Shown: one piece after another, positions 30,138 through 39,733 of the stretch
How the letters are laid out: each line of letters begins with the position of its first letter
Numbering within the stretch: position 1 is the stretch's first letter
Assembly: GCA_002162925.1 (NCBI GenBank)
Contig: MABC01000053.1
Coordinates: forward strand, 82,535 to 146,534
Direction: 5' to 3'
Source of the DNA: Thalassotalea sp. 42_200_T64
Lineage (GTDB): Bacteria; Pseudomonadota; Gammaproteobacteria; Enterobacterales; Alteromonadaceae
Length of the DNA stretch: 64,000 nt
Notes under the pieces: generated by a model
Told to the model about the DNA's origin: nothing
Seen by the model: the letters and a program-made list of their open reading frames with translations, nothing else
Database searches by the model: none
Translations under genes and position numbers: made by a program

Positions 30138-30485
30138 TCAATTAGGTAAGTGGTAAATGGCTTTTAATACCGACTGTTGAGAATTTGTCATGTTGATAAA
30201 TTTCATGCCGATGAAGAATTGGTTTTGCGAAACGCGGCGATTTACGATTAATCGCACCACAGTAGGTTCTAATTGTGGTTGTTCGCAAAATTTGATTTGA
30301 AACTGTGGCGGGTGATTACATTGTGCCAATATATTGTCGATGCATTGCTTATCAACAATAAGCTGGATACCAGAAAGTGAAAGATTTTTCGCATTCCCTA
30401 AAAAGGTATCGTTAGTTTCAGATAAAATGATAGAAACATTAAAATCTACATCTAGCCTGGGATGATACCTCCTCTCACTTAACAT
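30138..30485 (-). CDS. PilZ-domain c-di-GMP receptor
   Basis: 115 residues, one PilZ domain. The c-di-GMP motif is present in both parts: ERRYHPR (RxxxR) at the N-terminus and NLSLSGIQL (N/DxSxxG) about 35 residues later. A cytoplasmic stand-alone receptor. The target is unknown. A possible functional partner for the EAL protein at 9.5 kb, by second messenger only. Confidence 0.82.
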   Translation of the reverse strand: MLSERRYHPRLDVDFNVSIILSETNDTFLGNAKNLSLSGIQLIVDKQCIDNILAQCNHPPQFQIKFCEQPQLEPTVVRLIVNRRVSQNQFFIGMKFINMTNSQQSVLKAIYHLPN

Positions 30486-30565
30486 GCTAACCTCTATTTT
30501 TATTATTAATTTATTATATTTACTCTAACATAATTTACTCAACAATGATTTTGTCCGTCGAAAGA

Positions 30566-31159
30566 TCAACGAGTCCTGCTTGAAATCGTTAGAAAATTTT
30601 GCAGTAATTGATGCCCTTGTTCGGTCAAAATCGACTCAGGATGAAACTGTACCCCCATTATGGGTAAATGCTTATGGCAAATACCCATAATTTCATCGAC
30701 TTGCCCTTTATCGTCTTCGGTCCAGGCGGTAACTGTTAATTCTGCGGGCAATCGGTCTTTATTGACAATTAAAGAATGATAGCGAGTGACCTGCAAAGGA
30801 TTATTCAGTTTAGCAAACACATTGCTATTATTGTGTTTAATTAATGACGTTTTGCCATGCATCACTTGCCTGGCTTTTTCTACTGCGCCGCCAAAATGCT
30901 GGGCGATACATTGATGGCCAAGGCAAACCCCTAAAATTGGAATTACCCCTGAAAATTGTTTGATAATGGCAAGAGATAAACCGGCACTACTTGGATCACA
31001 AGGACCTGGTGAAATAACGATGTGATCGGGCTTTAACTGTTTGATCGAGTCGATGGTTAGCTCATCATTTCTTTTAACTAATACTTCTTCACCTAAATGT
31101 TGAAAGTAGTGCACCAAATTAAAGGTAAAGGAGTCATAGTTATCGATCATTAACAGCAT
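30566..31159 (-). CDS. pabA: Glutamine amidotransferase, aminodeoxychorismate/anthranilate synthase component II
   Basis: 197 residues, class I glutamine amidotransferase: [19 protein letters not shown], oxyanion region [11 protein letters not shown], nucleophile in [15 protein letters not shown], and HPESI for the His-Glu pair. PabA and TrpG are close; no trp genes are nearby, so folate PabA is more likely. It may serve both. Monocistronic here. Confidence 0.88.
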   Translation of the reverse strand: MLLMIDNYDSFTFNLVHYFQHLGEEVLVKRNDELTIDSIKQLKPDHIVISPGPCDPSSAGLSLAIIKQFSGVIPILGVCLGHQCIAQHFGGAVEKARQVMHGKTSLIKHNNSNVFAKLNNPLQVTRYHSLIVNKDRLPAELTVTAWTEDDKGQVDEIMGICHKHLPIMGVQFHPESILTEQGHQLLQNFLTISSRTR

Positions 31160-31259
31160 TTAGGTTCCAAAAGTTAAGCCAAAGAAATAAAAAAGATATT
31201 ATACCCTATAAAGTTAGGCATTGAGCAAGTGTGGTTATGCCGTGTTCCAGGATAAGTAA

Positions 31260-32093
31260 TTACCTAATGTTGTTGGTATATACTGATGGCGTTTGAGTAG
31301 CAATTACTTCTACTTTATCGCCAATGTTTATAGTTCCCTGATTTAAAGCCACCAGGTTCTGACCAAAATACACTTGCAGGTCATCTGCCTTTCTAAATTT
31401 TTGCAAAGTTGCCATCGGTTCTTTATCTGAGCTACGTATTCCAGTTTGTTCATTCACCGTAGTAAACACACAGCGGCTGCAAGGCTTACTTATAGTAAAT
31501 TCGACTTCACCAATCCGTATTTTTTGCCAAGCATCTTCAGCAAATGCGGAGCAATTGCTAACCACCAGGTTTGGACGGAATTGTTCGATATTTACTGGAG
31601 ATGCTAGTTTTTGATTTAAGCAGAATAACGATGCTTCACTGATCAGCAATAATGGATAACCATCGGCAAAACTTAATTTTTTGTTATAATCTTTAACATT
31701 ACGCTCAGATTTATCTCCTAAAAAATAGACTTTGCAAGGTGAGTTAATGTACGTAGAAAACCACAGATCTATTTCATCATGACAGTGTTGCGAGAATATC
31801 TTGTCATTCCAGACTGAAATGTGTTGGTAGCATGCAGAAAAGTTTGTCCGATCGATATTTAAAACAGCCATGCCGGGGGCTTTTACCATTATTCCATCGG
31901 GAGTAATGCTGCAGGTAACTAATACCAACTTTGATTTAGTTCTGCCGGTAATAAACTTACCGTTTAAGTCGGTTATGACAAAATAGCGATCATGCTCTAA
32001 GCCAGTTTCCTGCACTAATGAGCTCGTCAATGAAAGCGCCTTTGTTGATTTTATCGGATAGCTGAAAATGCTGGTTAATTGTGCGTAACTCAT
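31260..32093 (-). CDS. MOSC-domain protein (YcbX-like, without ferredoxin tail)
   Basis: 277 residues: MOSC N-terminal beta-barrel domain (IFSYPIKSTKALSLTSSLV, GLEHDRYFVITDLNGKFITG) and MOSC domain with the molybdenum-binding Cys region FTISKPCSRCVFTTVN. YcbX and mARC proteins use molybdenum cofactor to reduce N-hydroxylated compounds. E. coli YcbX has an extra C-terminal 2Fe-2S domain, absent here. Electron donor unknown. Confidence 0.85.
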   Translation of the reverse strand: MSYAQLTSIFSYPIKSTKALSLTSSLVQETGLEHDRYFVITDLNGKFITGRTKSKLVLVTCSITPDGIMVKAPGMAVLNIDRTNFSACYQHISVWNDKIFSQHCHDEIDLWFSTYINSPCKVYFLGDKSERNVKDYNKKLSFADGYPLLLISEASLFCLNQKLASPVNIEQFRPNLVVSNCSAFAEDAWQKIRIGEVEFTISKPCSRCVFTTVNEQTGIRSSDKEPMATLQKFRKADDLQVYFGQNLVALNQGTINIGDKVEVIATQTPSVYTNNIR

Positions 32094-32222
32094 GATTTTC
32101 TCGTTAAAAACACCTGGGAGCTATCCATCTTAATGCACTCAATATAAATAAGAAAATTTAATAAATAATTCGGCTATAATAGCGTTTGCGCAGATACCAT
32201 AAATTCACCTTACAGGAAACTA

Positions 32223-33419
32223 ATGAGCAACAACTCGGTTAACTCCAAAATAATTTCGATCGCTGTCTTATTACCCTTGTTAGCATCAATCGTTGCTATT
32301 ACTCCGTTAGCAGTAGATTTATATTTGCCCGCTATGCCAATAATTGCTCAACACTTTGCAACGTCAATTGCCGATGTGCAAAATTCATTAAGTGTTTACC
32401 TGGCCGGCTATGCTAGCGGGTTATTACTTTTTGGACCTTTAGCAGATAAATTAGGGCGACGAAAGTTAGCTATTTTTGGCCTAACTTTTTTTTCATTAAC
32501 GTCTTTGTATTTGCCTTTAGCTGAAACCATTGATCAATTTATTACTTTGCGTTTTATCCAAGCATTTTGTGGCAGTGCCGCAACCGTCGTTGTGCCCGGT
32601 ATTATTCGTCAGTTTTATGGTAAAGATACGGCCAAAGGCATGTCTTATGTCAGCATGATAATGATGTTTGCCCCTATGCTGGCACCGACCATTGGCAGTG
32701 CAATAATGTACGTTGCCAGTTGGCAAGCGATGTTTTATTTCTTAGGATGCTATGGGTTCGTGATTTTAGTGGCGACGATATTAAAGTTGCCCGAAATGGA
32801 GCGAAAAAAACAGTCGAACCTTGAACATATATCTTTTTTTGGCAATTATAAAATTGTACTTTTCGAGCGGGAAGCACGCAAATATATATTAACATCGATG
32901 CTAGTTTCTTTAGCATTTTTCGCCTATTTAACGGCAATTCCTTTTGTCTACCTCGAGGTCTACCAAACCGGGGAATTTGTGTTCAGTTTTTTGTTTGGCA
33001 TCAATGTCGTCGCATTAATGATGGCGCAATTGATTAATACCAGATTCGTTGGCAAAATTGGCTCACAACGGATGTTGATCCTTGCGCTTTATATGGCATT
33101 GTTTAGTGCTCTTTGTTTAGTGTCGGTGAATATCCTGGAATTATCGTTATTTTGGACTGTGATCACAATTTTGCCATTAATGGGCAGCATTTCTTTAATT
33201 GCGGTAAATTCCGACTCCTTGATCTTGATTACTTTCGAAAATCAAACTGGCACAGCAACAGCGGTTATTGGCACCTTAAGGTTTGGTATTGGGGCGCTAG
33301 CAGGGCCTATTTTGGCTTATTATCACAATGACACCGCGTTACCCTTTACGGTTTTGATGCTAACCTCAATAATACTTGTGGGTCTTAGTCAATTTTCAAA
33401 CTTAACTCATAAAAAATGA
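32223..33419 (+). CDS. Bcr/CflA-type MFS efflux transporter
   Basis: 398 residues, twelve predicted membrane segments. The N-terminal VDLYLPAMPIIAQHF and the loop GPLADKLGRRKLAIFG (MFS motif A) are typical of the Bcr/CflA drug-proton antiporters. RFIQAFCGSAATVVVPGIIR is also family-typical. The substrate cannot be told. RBS AGGAAAC precedes the ATG. Divergent from the MOSC gene. Confidence 0.88.
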   Translation: MSNNSVNSKIISIAVLLPLLASIVAITPLAVDLYLPAMPIIAQHFATSIADVQNSLSVYLAGYASGLLLFGPLADKLGRRKLAIFGLTFFSLTSLYLPLAETIDQFITLRFIQAFCGSAATVVVPGIIRQFYGKDTAKGMSYVSMIMMFAPMLAPTIGSAIMYVASWQAMFYFLGCYGFVILVATILKLPEMERKKQSNLEHISFFGNYKIVLFEREARKYILTSMLVSLAFFAYLTAIPFVYLEVYQTGEFVFSFLFGINVVALMMAQLINTRFVGKIGSQRMLILALYMALFSALCLVSVNILELSLFWTVITILPLMGSISLIAVNSDSLILITFENQTGTATAVIGTLRFGIGALAGPILAYYHNDTALPFTVLMLTSIILVGLSQFSNLTHKK

Positions 33420-33442
33420 GCCGGTATTTAATCAACTTGGTA

Positions 33443-33613
33443 TCAAGGCTCAGACTTATTAGACTTTTCTTTATCGGTTTTTAATTCGCTTTGTTGAATA
33501 CGCCATTTTTGCATTTCAGCCGTGTAGGTACCCCATACGCACGGGTTACAAGAACCGATTTCACAACATTCGCTCGCGGCCGGAGGTGTTGGTTGTTCAG
33601 TGAGGTTGGACAT
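33443..33613 (-). CDS. Tiny Cys-rich oxidoreductase-like-domain protein, copy 1
   Basis: 56 codons plus stop, below the ORF-track cut-off. N-terminus is Pro-rich (TEQPTPPAASE), followed by CCEIGSCNPCVWGTYTAEMQ and KWRIQQSEL. The pattern P-x-P...CC-x4-C-x2-CVW-x2-Y...W fits the short 'oxidoreductase-like' domain (PF09791 as I recall). Four Cys suggest metal or Fe-S binding. A paralogue with the same plan lies 80 bp upstream. Function unknown. Confidence 0.8.
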   Translation of the reverse strand: MSNLTEQPTPPAASECCEIGSCNPCVWGTYTAEMQKWRIQQSELKTDKEKSNKSEP

Positions 33614-33692
33614 TTCAAATCATCTTGTCGAAAATACTCTGTTAAACTTTATAAACAGAAAATCTTTATTTTTCATTGTTATTGCCAACAGC

Positions 33693-33842
33693 TTAGTCAA
33701 TTTGCGAGTTAATTTTATCTTGCTGAATTCGCCATTTTTGTAGTTCGCTGTAGTAATGGTCCCAAACGCATGGGCAACAAGAACCACCTCCACAACAATC
33801 ATCATCGGCTGGAGGGTAAGGTTTTTCTAGTAATTCAGTCAT
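33693..33842 (-). CDS. Tiny Cys-rich oxidoreductase-like-domain protein, copy 2
   Basis: 49 codons plus stop, also missed by the track. MTELLEKPYPPADDD is followed by CCGGGSCCPCVWDHYYSELQ and KWRIQQDKI. It shares CC..SC.PCVW..Y..E.QKWRIQQ with copy 1, so the pair is a tandem duplication. This copy has five Cys and the more family-like CVWDHYYSEL. Upstream the minus strand shows AATTAACATG with no strong RBS. Confidence 0.82.
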   Translation of the reverse strand: MTELLEKPYPPADDDCCGGGSCCPCVWDHYYSELQKWRIQQDKINSQID

Positions 33843-33975
33843 GTTAATTTTGCACAGTTAATATTTCGATTGTCGTTATTTTACCTGAATGGCGATTGAA
33901 GTAAAAACCTATTCTTTAACCAATAACAGAATTTATACCATCCCTGGAAATTCTAAGTTAATTCATCCCTGAATT

Positions 33976-34000
33976 AAAAAACCCTGCAGTTGCAGGGCTT
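33976..34000 (-). terminator. Terminator of the accBC transcript
   Basis: Minus strand GCCCTGCAACTGCAGGG followed by TTTTTT. It lies about 100 bp after the accC stop; a heptamer repeat array fills the gap. Confidence 0.8.
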
Positions 34001-34019
34001 AAAAATTATACTGATAATG

Positions 34020-34096
34020 TACCTTGTACCTTGTACCTTGTACCTTGTACCTTGTACCTTGTACCTAGTACCTAGTATCTAGTACCTAGTATCTAT
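34020..34096. repeat. Heptanucleotide tandem repeat (TACCTTG/TACCTAG), 11 units
   Basis: Six exact TACCTTG units (34020-34061) are followed by TACCTAG, TACCTAG, TATCTAG, TACCTAG and TATCTAT. The array ends on the accC stop codon (34096-34098) and lies in the 3' end of the acc transcript, before the terminator. Sequence-graded units suggest growth by slippage from one end. Confidence 0.95.
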
Positions 34097-35442
34097 TACT
34101 CAATATCGGCGAGTTTTTTCTCTAGGTAGTGAATATTAGCACCACCACGGGCAAAACCAACATCAGACATGATGTCCTCTTGCAAGGCGATATTGGTTTT
34201 AATACCATCGATTACTAATTCATCCAGAGCGTTTTTCATACGAGCAATCGCTACATCACGAGTTTCACCGTAAGTGATCAGTTTGCCAATCATCGAATCG
34301 TAATGAGGCGGTACTGAGTAATCAGTGTAAATGTGAGAATCCCAGCGTACGCCCATGCCCCCAGGAGGGTGGAAACGAGTGATTTTACCCGGAGAAGGGA
34401 TAAAAGTACGGGGATCTTCAGCATTGATACGACACTCTATGGCATGCCCCTTTACTTGAATATCTTCCTGTTTGATGGTTAATTTTTGACCTGAAGCAAT
34501 ACGGAGTTGCTCTTTGATCAAATCAACCCCAGTGATCATTTCGGAAACCGGATGCTCTACCTGAATACGGGTGTTCATTTCAATGAAATAGAACTCGCCA
34601 TTTTCAAATAAGAATTCGAAGGTACCGGCACCGCGGTAGTTAATTTCTTTACAAGCGTTACAACAACGAGCACCAATTTCAGCACGAATTTCAGGGGTAA
34701 TACCAGGCGCAGGCGCCTCTTCCACAACTTTTTGGTGACGACGTTGCATCGAACAGTCACGTTCGGCAAGGTGAATTGCATTGCCTTGGCCATCGGCAAG
34801 AATTTGAATTTCAACGTGACGAGGGTTTTCCAGGAATTTCTCCATGTAAACCATATCGTTGTTGAACGTGTTTCTCGCTTCAGTTTTGGTTAACTGAATC
34901 GATTCAATTAAGTCCGCTTCGCTACGTACCACACGCATACCGCGACCACCACCACCACCAGAGGCTTTGATGATCACCGGGTAACCTATGCGGCGACCGT
35001 GAGCGATACTTGCCGCTTCATCGTCGGTAAGCGGACCATCAGATCCTGGAACACAAGGAACTCCGGCGGCTTTCATTGCTTTAATCGCTGAAACTTTATC
35101 GCCCATTAAGCGAATGCTGTCCGCTACAGGACCAATAAAGGCAAAACCTGATTGTTCAACCTGCTCGGCAAAATCTGCGTTTTCCGCTAAAAACCCGTAC
35201 CCAGGATGAATAGCATCGGCATCAGTGACTTCGGCGGCGGTAATTAAACGAGGGATGTTTAAGTAACTGTCCAGAGCTGATGGTTTACCAATACATATAG
35301 TCTCGTCTGCCAATAAAACGTGTTTAAGGTTTTTATCAGCAGTAGAGTGTACAGCTACGGTTTTAATGCCTAGCTCTTTACATGCACGTAAAATACGTAA
35401 TGCAATTTCGCCTCTGTTGGCGATAAGTACTTTCTTTAACAT
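34096..35442 (-). CDS. accC: Acetyl-CoA carboxylase biotin carboxylase subunit
   Basis: 448 residues, ATP-grasp fold: [25 protein letters not shown], the Gly-rich ATP loop [14 protein letters not shown], and [18 protein letters not shown]. Carboxylates biotin on AccB, the first step of fatty acid synthesis. E. coli AccC has 449 residues. It follows accB by 21 bp in the same operon. Confidence 0.97.
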   Translation of the reverse strand: MLKKVLIANRGEIALRILRACKELGIKTVAVHSTADKNLKHVLLADETICIGKPSALDSYLNIPRLITAAEVTDADAIHPGYGFLAENADFAEQVEQSGFAFIGPVADSIRLMGDKVSAIKAMKAAGVPCVPGSDGPLTDDEAASIAHGRRIGYPVIIKASGGGGGRGMRVVRSEADLIESIQLTKTEARNTFNNDMVYMEKFLENPRHVEIQILADGQGNAIHLAERDCSMQRRHQKVVEEAPAPGITPEIRAEIGARCCNACKEINYRGAGTFEFLFENGEFYFIEMNTRIQVEHPVSEMITGVDLIKEQLRIASGQKLTIKQEDIQVKGHAIECRINAEDPRTFIPSPGKITRFHPPGGMGVRWDSHIYTDYSVPPHYDSMIGKLITYGETRDVAIARMKNALDELVIDGIKTNIALQEDIMSDVGFARGGANIHYLEKKLADIE

Positions 35443-35463
35443 GGAATTAACCTTACGTTATGC

Positions 35464-35913
35464 TTATTCGATTACGAAAAGCGGTTGGTCAAATTCAATT
35501 GTGTCTTCATTTTCAGCAAGAATTTGTTTAATAACACCAGACTTGTCAGCTTCAATTTGGTTCATCATTTTCATCGCTTCAACAATACATAAAGTATCGC
35601 CAGCATTTACGTGTTGACCTACCGCTGCGAAAGCTGGAGCATCAGGCGATGCTGAAGCGTAGAAAGTACCAACCATAGGTGAACGAACAATATGACCCGT
35701 TAGTTCGGCACTTGCAGGGGCTGCAGCAGCAACAGGAGCTGCCATTGCAACAGGAGCTGCAGCAACAGGAGCTGCCATTGCAACAGGAGCTGCCATTGCA
35801 ACAGGAGCACCACGGCAGATGCGAACAGACTCTTCACCTTCAGAGATCTCTAATTCATTGATTCCGGACTCTTCAACAAGTTCGATTAATTTTTTGATTT
35901 TACGAATATCCAT
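35464..35913 (-). CDS. accB: Biotin carboxyl carrier protein
   Basis: 149 residues. N-terminal [23 protein letters not shown], Ala/Pro/Met linker (about 35-68), and C-terminal biotinyl domain with [12 protein letters not shown] (biotin Lys in AMKM). The linker is built of repeated APVAMA units encoded by a near-perfect 18-bp DNA repeat. Between aroQ and accC, as in many gammaproteobacteria. Confidence 0.97.
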   Translation of the reverse strand: MDIRKIKKLIELVEESGINELEISEGEESVRICRGAPVAMAAPVAMAAPVAAAPVAMAAPVAAAAPASAELTGHIVRSPMVGTFYASASPDAPAFAAVGQHVNAGDTLCIVEAMKMMNQIEADKSGVIKQILAENEDTIEFDQPLFVIE

Positions 35914-35966
35914 TAGTACACCTTAGTAATGTTTATTTTACTTAACTTAACTTAATTTAATTTAAT

Positions 35967-36419
35967 TTAGTTTAATTTGTTTAGTGTGTGATGAGCCGCA
36001 TCAAGGGCATATTCGTACCCCTTCGCACCCAAACCACAAACAACCCCTTCAGCGATATCTGAAAGGTAAGAATGATGACGAAACGCTTCACGTTTGTGCA
36101 CATTAGACAGATGAACTTCAATGAACGGGATATTTACTGCCGAGAACGCATCTCGAAGAGCTACGCTGGTATGAGTAAATGCCGCAGGATTGATGATTAT
36201 AAAATCTACCTTTTGGTGTGCCTGGTGAATGGCGTCGATTAATTCATGCTCCGCATTACTCTGCAGATGCATTAAATTGATATCTAAAGATTTAGCCTGT
36301 ATTTCTAAATTAGCAACAATTTCTGCTAAAGTTTGTGAGCCATAGATTTCCGGTTCACGTTTGCCCAGCATATTTAAATTTGGGCCATTTAACAGTAAAA
36401 CATTAAACTTTGTAGTCAT
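35967..36419 (-). CDS. aroQ: Type II 3-dehydroquinate dehydratase
   Basis: 150 residues: [19 protein letters not shown] (Arg and Tyr of the active site), [16 protein letters not shown], and [17 protein letters not shown] (catalytic His). Third step of the shikimate pathway. The aroQ-accB-accC order is common. A 5-bp AT repeat (TTAAT/TTAAC) fills the short gap to accB. Confidence 0.96.
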   Translation of the reverse strand: MTTKFNVLLLNGPNLNMLGKREPEIYGSQTLAEIVANLEIQAKSLDINLMHLQSNAEHELIDAIHQAHQKVDFIIINPAAFTHTSVALRDAFSAVNIPFIEVHLSNVHKREAFRHHSYLSDIAEGVVCGLGAKGYEYALDAAHHTLNKLN

Positions 36420-36620
36420 CTGCAGCTAAATCCAGTGAAATTATTGTTTTTGAACTATTTAACGTATTAAAGCATATCTGCTACTTAGTTTATACGTTGA
36501 AAATGTACGTTTTTTCAAATCTCTGCACATTATAGACATTTTCGCAGCAATTAGCAGCAAAATATTGGTCTAATCAGTGGTGTTATGATTCTGAAAAGGA
36601 ATATTGAGAGATAAAAATTG

Positions 36621-36643
36621 CAAAAAGGGGCGAAAGCCCCTTT
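36621..36643 (-). terminator. Terminator of cutA-dsbD
   Basis: Minus strand AAAGGGGCTTTCGCCCCTTTTTG, about 30 bp past the dsbD stop. Confidence 0.85.
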
Positions 36644-36670
36644 GTTTGGCTGGAGCGTTTGAATGATAAT

Positions 36671-38533
36671 TTAATTAAATATTTTATTGATATGGTTAGC
36701 AAACTCCTCTGCGCCCATAAAACCTGTGACTCGTTGCTGGCTTAATTCGTTGCCATGAACATCAAAAAATAAAATTGAAGGCAAACCGAACACATCAAAA
36801 GATGTCATTAACTCAATACTTTGCGGCTCTCCGGTTTCGGTTAAATCGATTTGTATCAGCACAGTGTTATGCAAAGCTTGCTGCACTTCTGGCTTGGGAA
36901 AGGTGTATTTTTCAAACTCTTTACAGGCAATACACCAATCCGCATATAAGTCGACCATTACCGATTGGCCCTTGCTATTCGCCTTGGCAACCTCGACAGT
37001 TAATTGGTCTAAACTTGCCACATGGATAAATTCTTTGTGAGTTTGCTGTTGTGCAACACCGACATTAAATAAAGTGTTATAAGCTAAGTTTGCGCCAAAG
37101 AATAGCATAACAAATATTATTAAAGCTCGAAGGCCATACCCGATACTGGCTGGCGATTTACGATTATCATTGTTTACTACGTAAAAATAGGTGGCGGTAA
37201 TTAACAACAAAAACGCCCACAATAGGTTAGATACCATTTCAGGTAAGAAACGCTCTAGCAGGAATACTGGCACGGCCAATAATAAGAAGCCGAAAACATT
37301 CTTGATTACCGTCATCCAATTGCCCGCTTTCGGTAACAATTTACCGCCTGAGCTGCCCAATACTAATAACGGTAACCCCATGCCTAAACTCAGAACGTAT
37401 AAAGCCGAAGCACCAATGACTACATCCCCTGTTTGTGCGATATAAATCAATGCGCCAGTGAGTGGCGCAGTGGTGCAAGGCGAGGCAACTAAACCAGAAA
37501 TGGCGCCCATAACAAAGACCGAAACCAGCGAGCCGCCTTTTTGACTTCTGCTTATATTGTTCAACTTGTTTTGCCAACTTGTGGGTAATGCTAAATTGAA
37601 CACGCCAAACATCGACAGTGCTAACAACACGAACAATATGCTTAAACCAATTAAAATGGCAGGGTGCTGAAATGCGGCTTGAAACTGTGCACCCGCTAGG
37701 GCAACAGCTATGCCTAAAGCAGTATAAGTAATTGCCATACCTTGCACGTAAGCCATTGATAAAGTAAACGCTTTACGGGTGGTTAAGTGTTTTCCCCGAC
37801 CAACAATAATGCCCGTTAAAATAGGATACATAGGGAAAACACAAGGGGTAAAGGAAAGTAATAGTCCTAGACCGAAAAAGCTGACTAAGGTGAATAGTAA
37901 ACTATTTCCGGCGAGCATTGATGCCAATTCATCTTGCTGGCTAATGGTTTCGTCATCGTTAATTTGTCCTGCGCTTGTGTTGTTTTTCGAGACATCAACA
38001 TATCCTGCGCCAATGGCATTTAAAATAGCGTTAGCGCTTGGGTTAGTTGGTATTTCTTTTGATTTTTCATTTGCATTAACAAAGCCACTTAACGGTACGG
38101 TGTTTTTCGTTGGCGGGTAACACAAGCCTTTATCCGCACAACCTTGGTAAGTGATCGTTAACTCACCGTTAGGGCCAACATTATTCAAAGGAACAGTAAA
38201 TTTAACTTGTTTGTAGTAAACCTGCTGAACGCCAAAATATTCATCTTCATGATCTTCGCCTTGCGGCAATAGCGGTAAAGTGAACTCGGCATCTGCGGCT
38301 TTAAATTTAAATTTACCTTTATATAGGTAGTAACCATCAGCAATGGCAAAGTAAATTTCTAACTTGTCTTGCTGCTGATTAAAGTCGAATTGAAAGGCTT
38401 GCTCTACCGGTAAAAATTCTTGGTCATTGCTGAATAATGAATCAAGTGAAGTATCAAAAATAGAATTTTGAGCGGTAGCAGTACCGGTCAATATAGAAAC
38501 GGTAAGTAGCAATAAAGCAAATATTGAGCGCAT
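36671..38533 (-). CDS. dsbD: Thiol:disulfide interchange protein DsbD
   Basis: 620 residues. Signal peptide, N-terminal periplasmic domain with the Cys pair in CADKGLCYPP, eight-helix membrane domain with redox Cys in SFTPCVFPM and ASPCTTAPL, and C-terminal thioredoxin domain with WCIACK (about residue 530). It brings reducing power from cytoplasmic thioredoxin to the periplasm, feeding cytochrome c maturation and possibly the TlpA-like protein. cutA lies two bases upstream, so the two are co-transcribed. Confidence 0.95.
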   Translation of the reverse strand: MRSIFALLLLTVSILTGTATAQNSIFDTSLDSLFSNDQEFLPVEQAFQFDFNQQQDKLEIYFAIADGYYLYKGKFKFKAADAEFTLPLLPQGEDHEDEYFGVQQVYYKQVKFTVPLNNVGPNGELTITYQGCADKGLCYPPTKNTVPLSGFVNANEKSKEIPTNPSANAILNAIGAGYVDVSKNNTSAGQINDDETISQQDELASMLAGNSLLFTLVSFFGLGLLLSFTPCVFPMYPILTGIIVGRGKHLTTRKAFTLSMAYVQGMAITYTALGIAVALAGAQFQAAFQHPAILIGLSILFVLLALSMFGVFNLALPTSWQNKLNNISRSQKGGSLVSVFVMGAISGLVASPCTTAPLTGALIYIAQTGDVVIGASALYVLSLGMGLPLLVLGSSGGKLLPKAGNWMTVIKNVFGFLLLAVPVFLLERFLPEMVSNLLWAFLLLITATYFYVVNNDNRKSPASIGYGLRALIIFVMLFFGANLAYNTLFNVGVAQQQTHKEFIHVASLDQLTVEVAKANSKGQSVMVDLYADWCIACKEFEKYTFPKPEVQQALHNTVLIQIDLTETGEPQSIELMTSFDVFGLPSILFFDVHGNELSQQRVTGFMGAEEFANHINKIFN

Positions 38534-38535
38534 GT

Positions 38536-38856
38536 TTATTTTTTCACTGTGTCATGTATCCAGTTTAAATACAGCTCATTGCCTTGCTGGATGGTCAATG
38601 CAATGATTTCTACTACATCATAGGGGTGCAGTGCGATTATCGTCTGTTCAAGTTGTGGAAATAATTGTTGCTTTGATTTGATCAACAACATTATCTCTTC
38701 GTCGCACTCTTGCTTTCCTTGCCAACGGTAAAAAGATTTTATTTTCGGCAAAATATTAACACAGGCAGCCAGTTGGTCCGTAATTAATTTTTCGGCAATA
38801 GCTTCTGCCACCTCACTGTCTGGGCAATTACATAATACAATTTGAAACATATACAC
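38536..38856 (-). CDS. cutA: CutA1 divalent-cation tolerance protein
   Basis: 106 residues, small ferredoxin-like trimeric fold: IVLCNCPDSEVAEAIAEKLI, AACVNILPKIKSFYRWQGK and HPYDVVEIIAL are typical. Named for copper tolerance in E. coli, though its role is unsettled. cutA-dsbD is the same pairing as in E. coli. Confidence 0.94.
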   Translation of the reverse strand: MYMFQIVLCNCPDSEVAEAIAEKLITDQLAACVNILPKIKSFYRWQGKQECDEEIMLLIKSKQQLFPQLEQTIIALHPYDVVEIIALTIQQGNELYLNWIHDTVKK

Positions 38857-39031
38857 TCTCTATTATTAGCCTAACTGCTGTCTCCCAACATCGTTATTTT
38901 AGCTAAGCAAGTTAATAGTCTATCTTAAAATTAACCGCAGCAGTTATATCAATCCGCATAAGTACGACTTCGCTTGAAATAGACCCGATCACCCCAATAT
39001 AAGTTTCATCACTACAATATTTTGGACCTTT

Positions 39032-39556
39032 ATGTTTAAAGTTTTATTATTACTGTTTATTGTCATGCCCATTATCGAGATTATGGTGTTGATGAATGTT
39101 GGTGGCCTTATCGGCGTGTTACCAACCATTGTAATTGTTATTTTAACCGCTTGGGTTGGTGCAGCTATGGTGCGTCAACAAGGCTTGGCGACTTACCAGT
39201 CGGTTCAATATAAATTAGCACAAGGGCAAATGCCTTCTGATGAAATCATTGCTGCTTTACTATTGCTGGTCGCTGGGGTGCTATTATTAACTCCCGGTTT
39301 TATTACCGATGGCTTTGGTCTGTTATTGTTGTGGCCAGTATCGCGAGCTGCTATTGTAAAAGCGGTGCAAAAACATTTAACGGCTTCTAAAACCAATCAT
39401 ACAAGTTTTTTTCATGGCCAATTTGATCAACATCAATCTGGTGCACAATCTCAATTTTCAGAGGATATAAACTCAGATCAAGGATTTGAAAATCGACATA
39501 TAGATAGTGAAAAATCCGGTAAAACCATAGACGGTGAGTTTGAGCGCAAAGACTAA
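39032..39556 (+). CDS. fxsA: FxsA-family membrane protein
   Basis: 174 residues. Two or three membrane segments (VLLLLFIVMPIIEIMVLMNVG, GVLPTIVIVILTAWVGAAMV and a later LLLLVAGVLLLTPGF, DGFGLLLLWP) match FxsA, known in E. coli for effects on phage T7 exclusion. The C-terminal 60 residues are hydrophilic and variable. fxsA upstream of groES is a common order. Confidence 0.9.
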   Translation: MFKVLLLLFIVMPIIEIMVLMNVGGLIGVLPTIVIVILTAWVGAAMVRQQGLATYQSVQYKLAQGQMPSDEIIAALLLLVAGVLLLTPGFITDGFGLLLLWPVSRAAIVKAVQKHLTASKTNHTSFFHGQFDQHQSGAQSQFSEDINSDQGFENRHIDSEKSGKTIDGEFERKD

Positions 39557-39586
39557 TTTTGTTAAATAACGACATAATGAAGTCTT

Positions 39587-39623
39587 AATAGCGCCATTTA
39601 CTTAAATAGCGCTATTTTTTTAG
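39587..39623 (+). terminator. Terminator between fxsA and groES
   Basis: AATAGCGC and GCGCTATT are exact complements around a 14-base loop, followed by TTTTTTT. Confidence 0.85.
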
Positions 39624-39641
39624 TTATTTTTCGCGTTATCA

Positions 39642-39669
39642 CTTGAGAGTAAAAAAATAATCCCCATCT
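39642..39669 (+). promoter_or_regulatory. Sigma-32 heat-shock promoter of groESL
   Basis: CTTGAGA, a 13-bp spacer, then CCCCATCT. The E. coli sigma-32 consensus is CTTGAAA-N(11-15)-CCCCATnT, so this is one base off. It lies 65 bp before groES. No CIRCE element is visible. Confidence 0.88.
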
Positions 39670-39733
39670 GTTTACTAACAATAAATTGTTTAAAAATTTT
39701 CACTAATTAAAAAATTCATATCAGGAGATATAA

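Noticed and set aside
33491-33712. 73-residue plus ORF after the MFS gene
   Set aside because: It overlaps the two small Cys-rich genes on the minus strand, which have family-like motifs; this frame has none.
34020-34096. Possible CRISPR-like array
   Set aside because: Units of 7 bp with no spacers; it is a simple tandem repeat.
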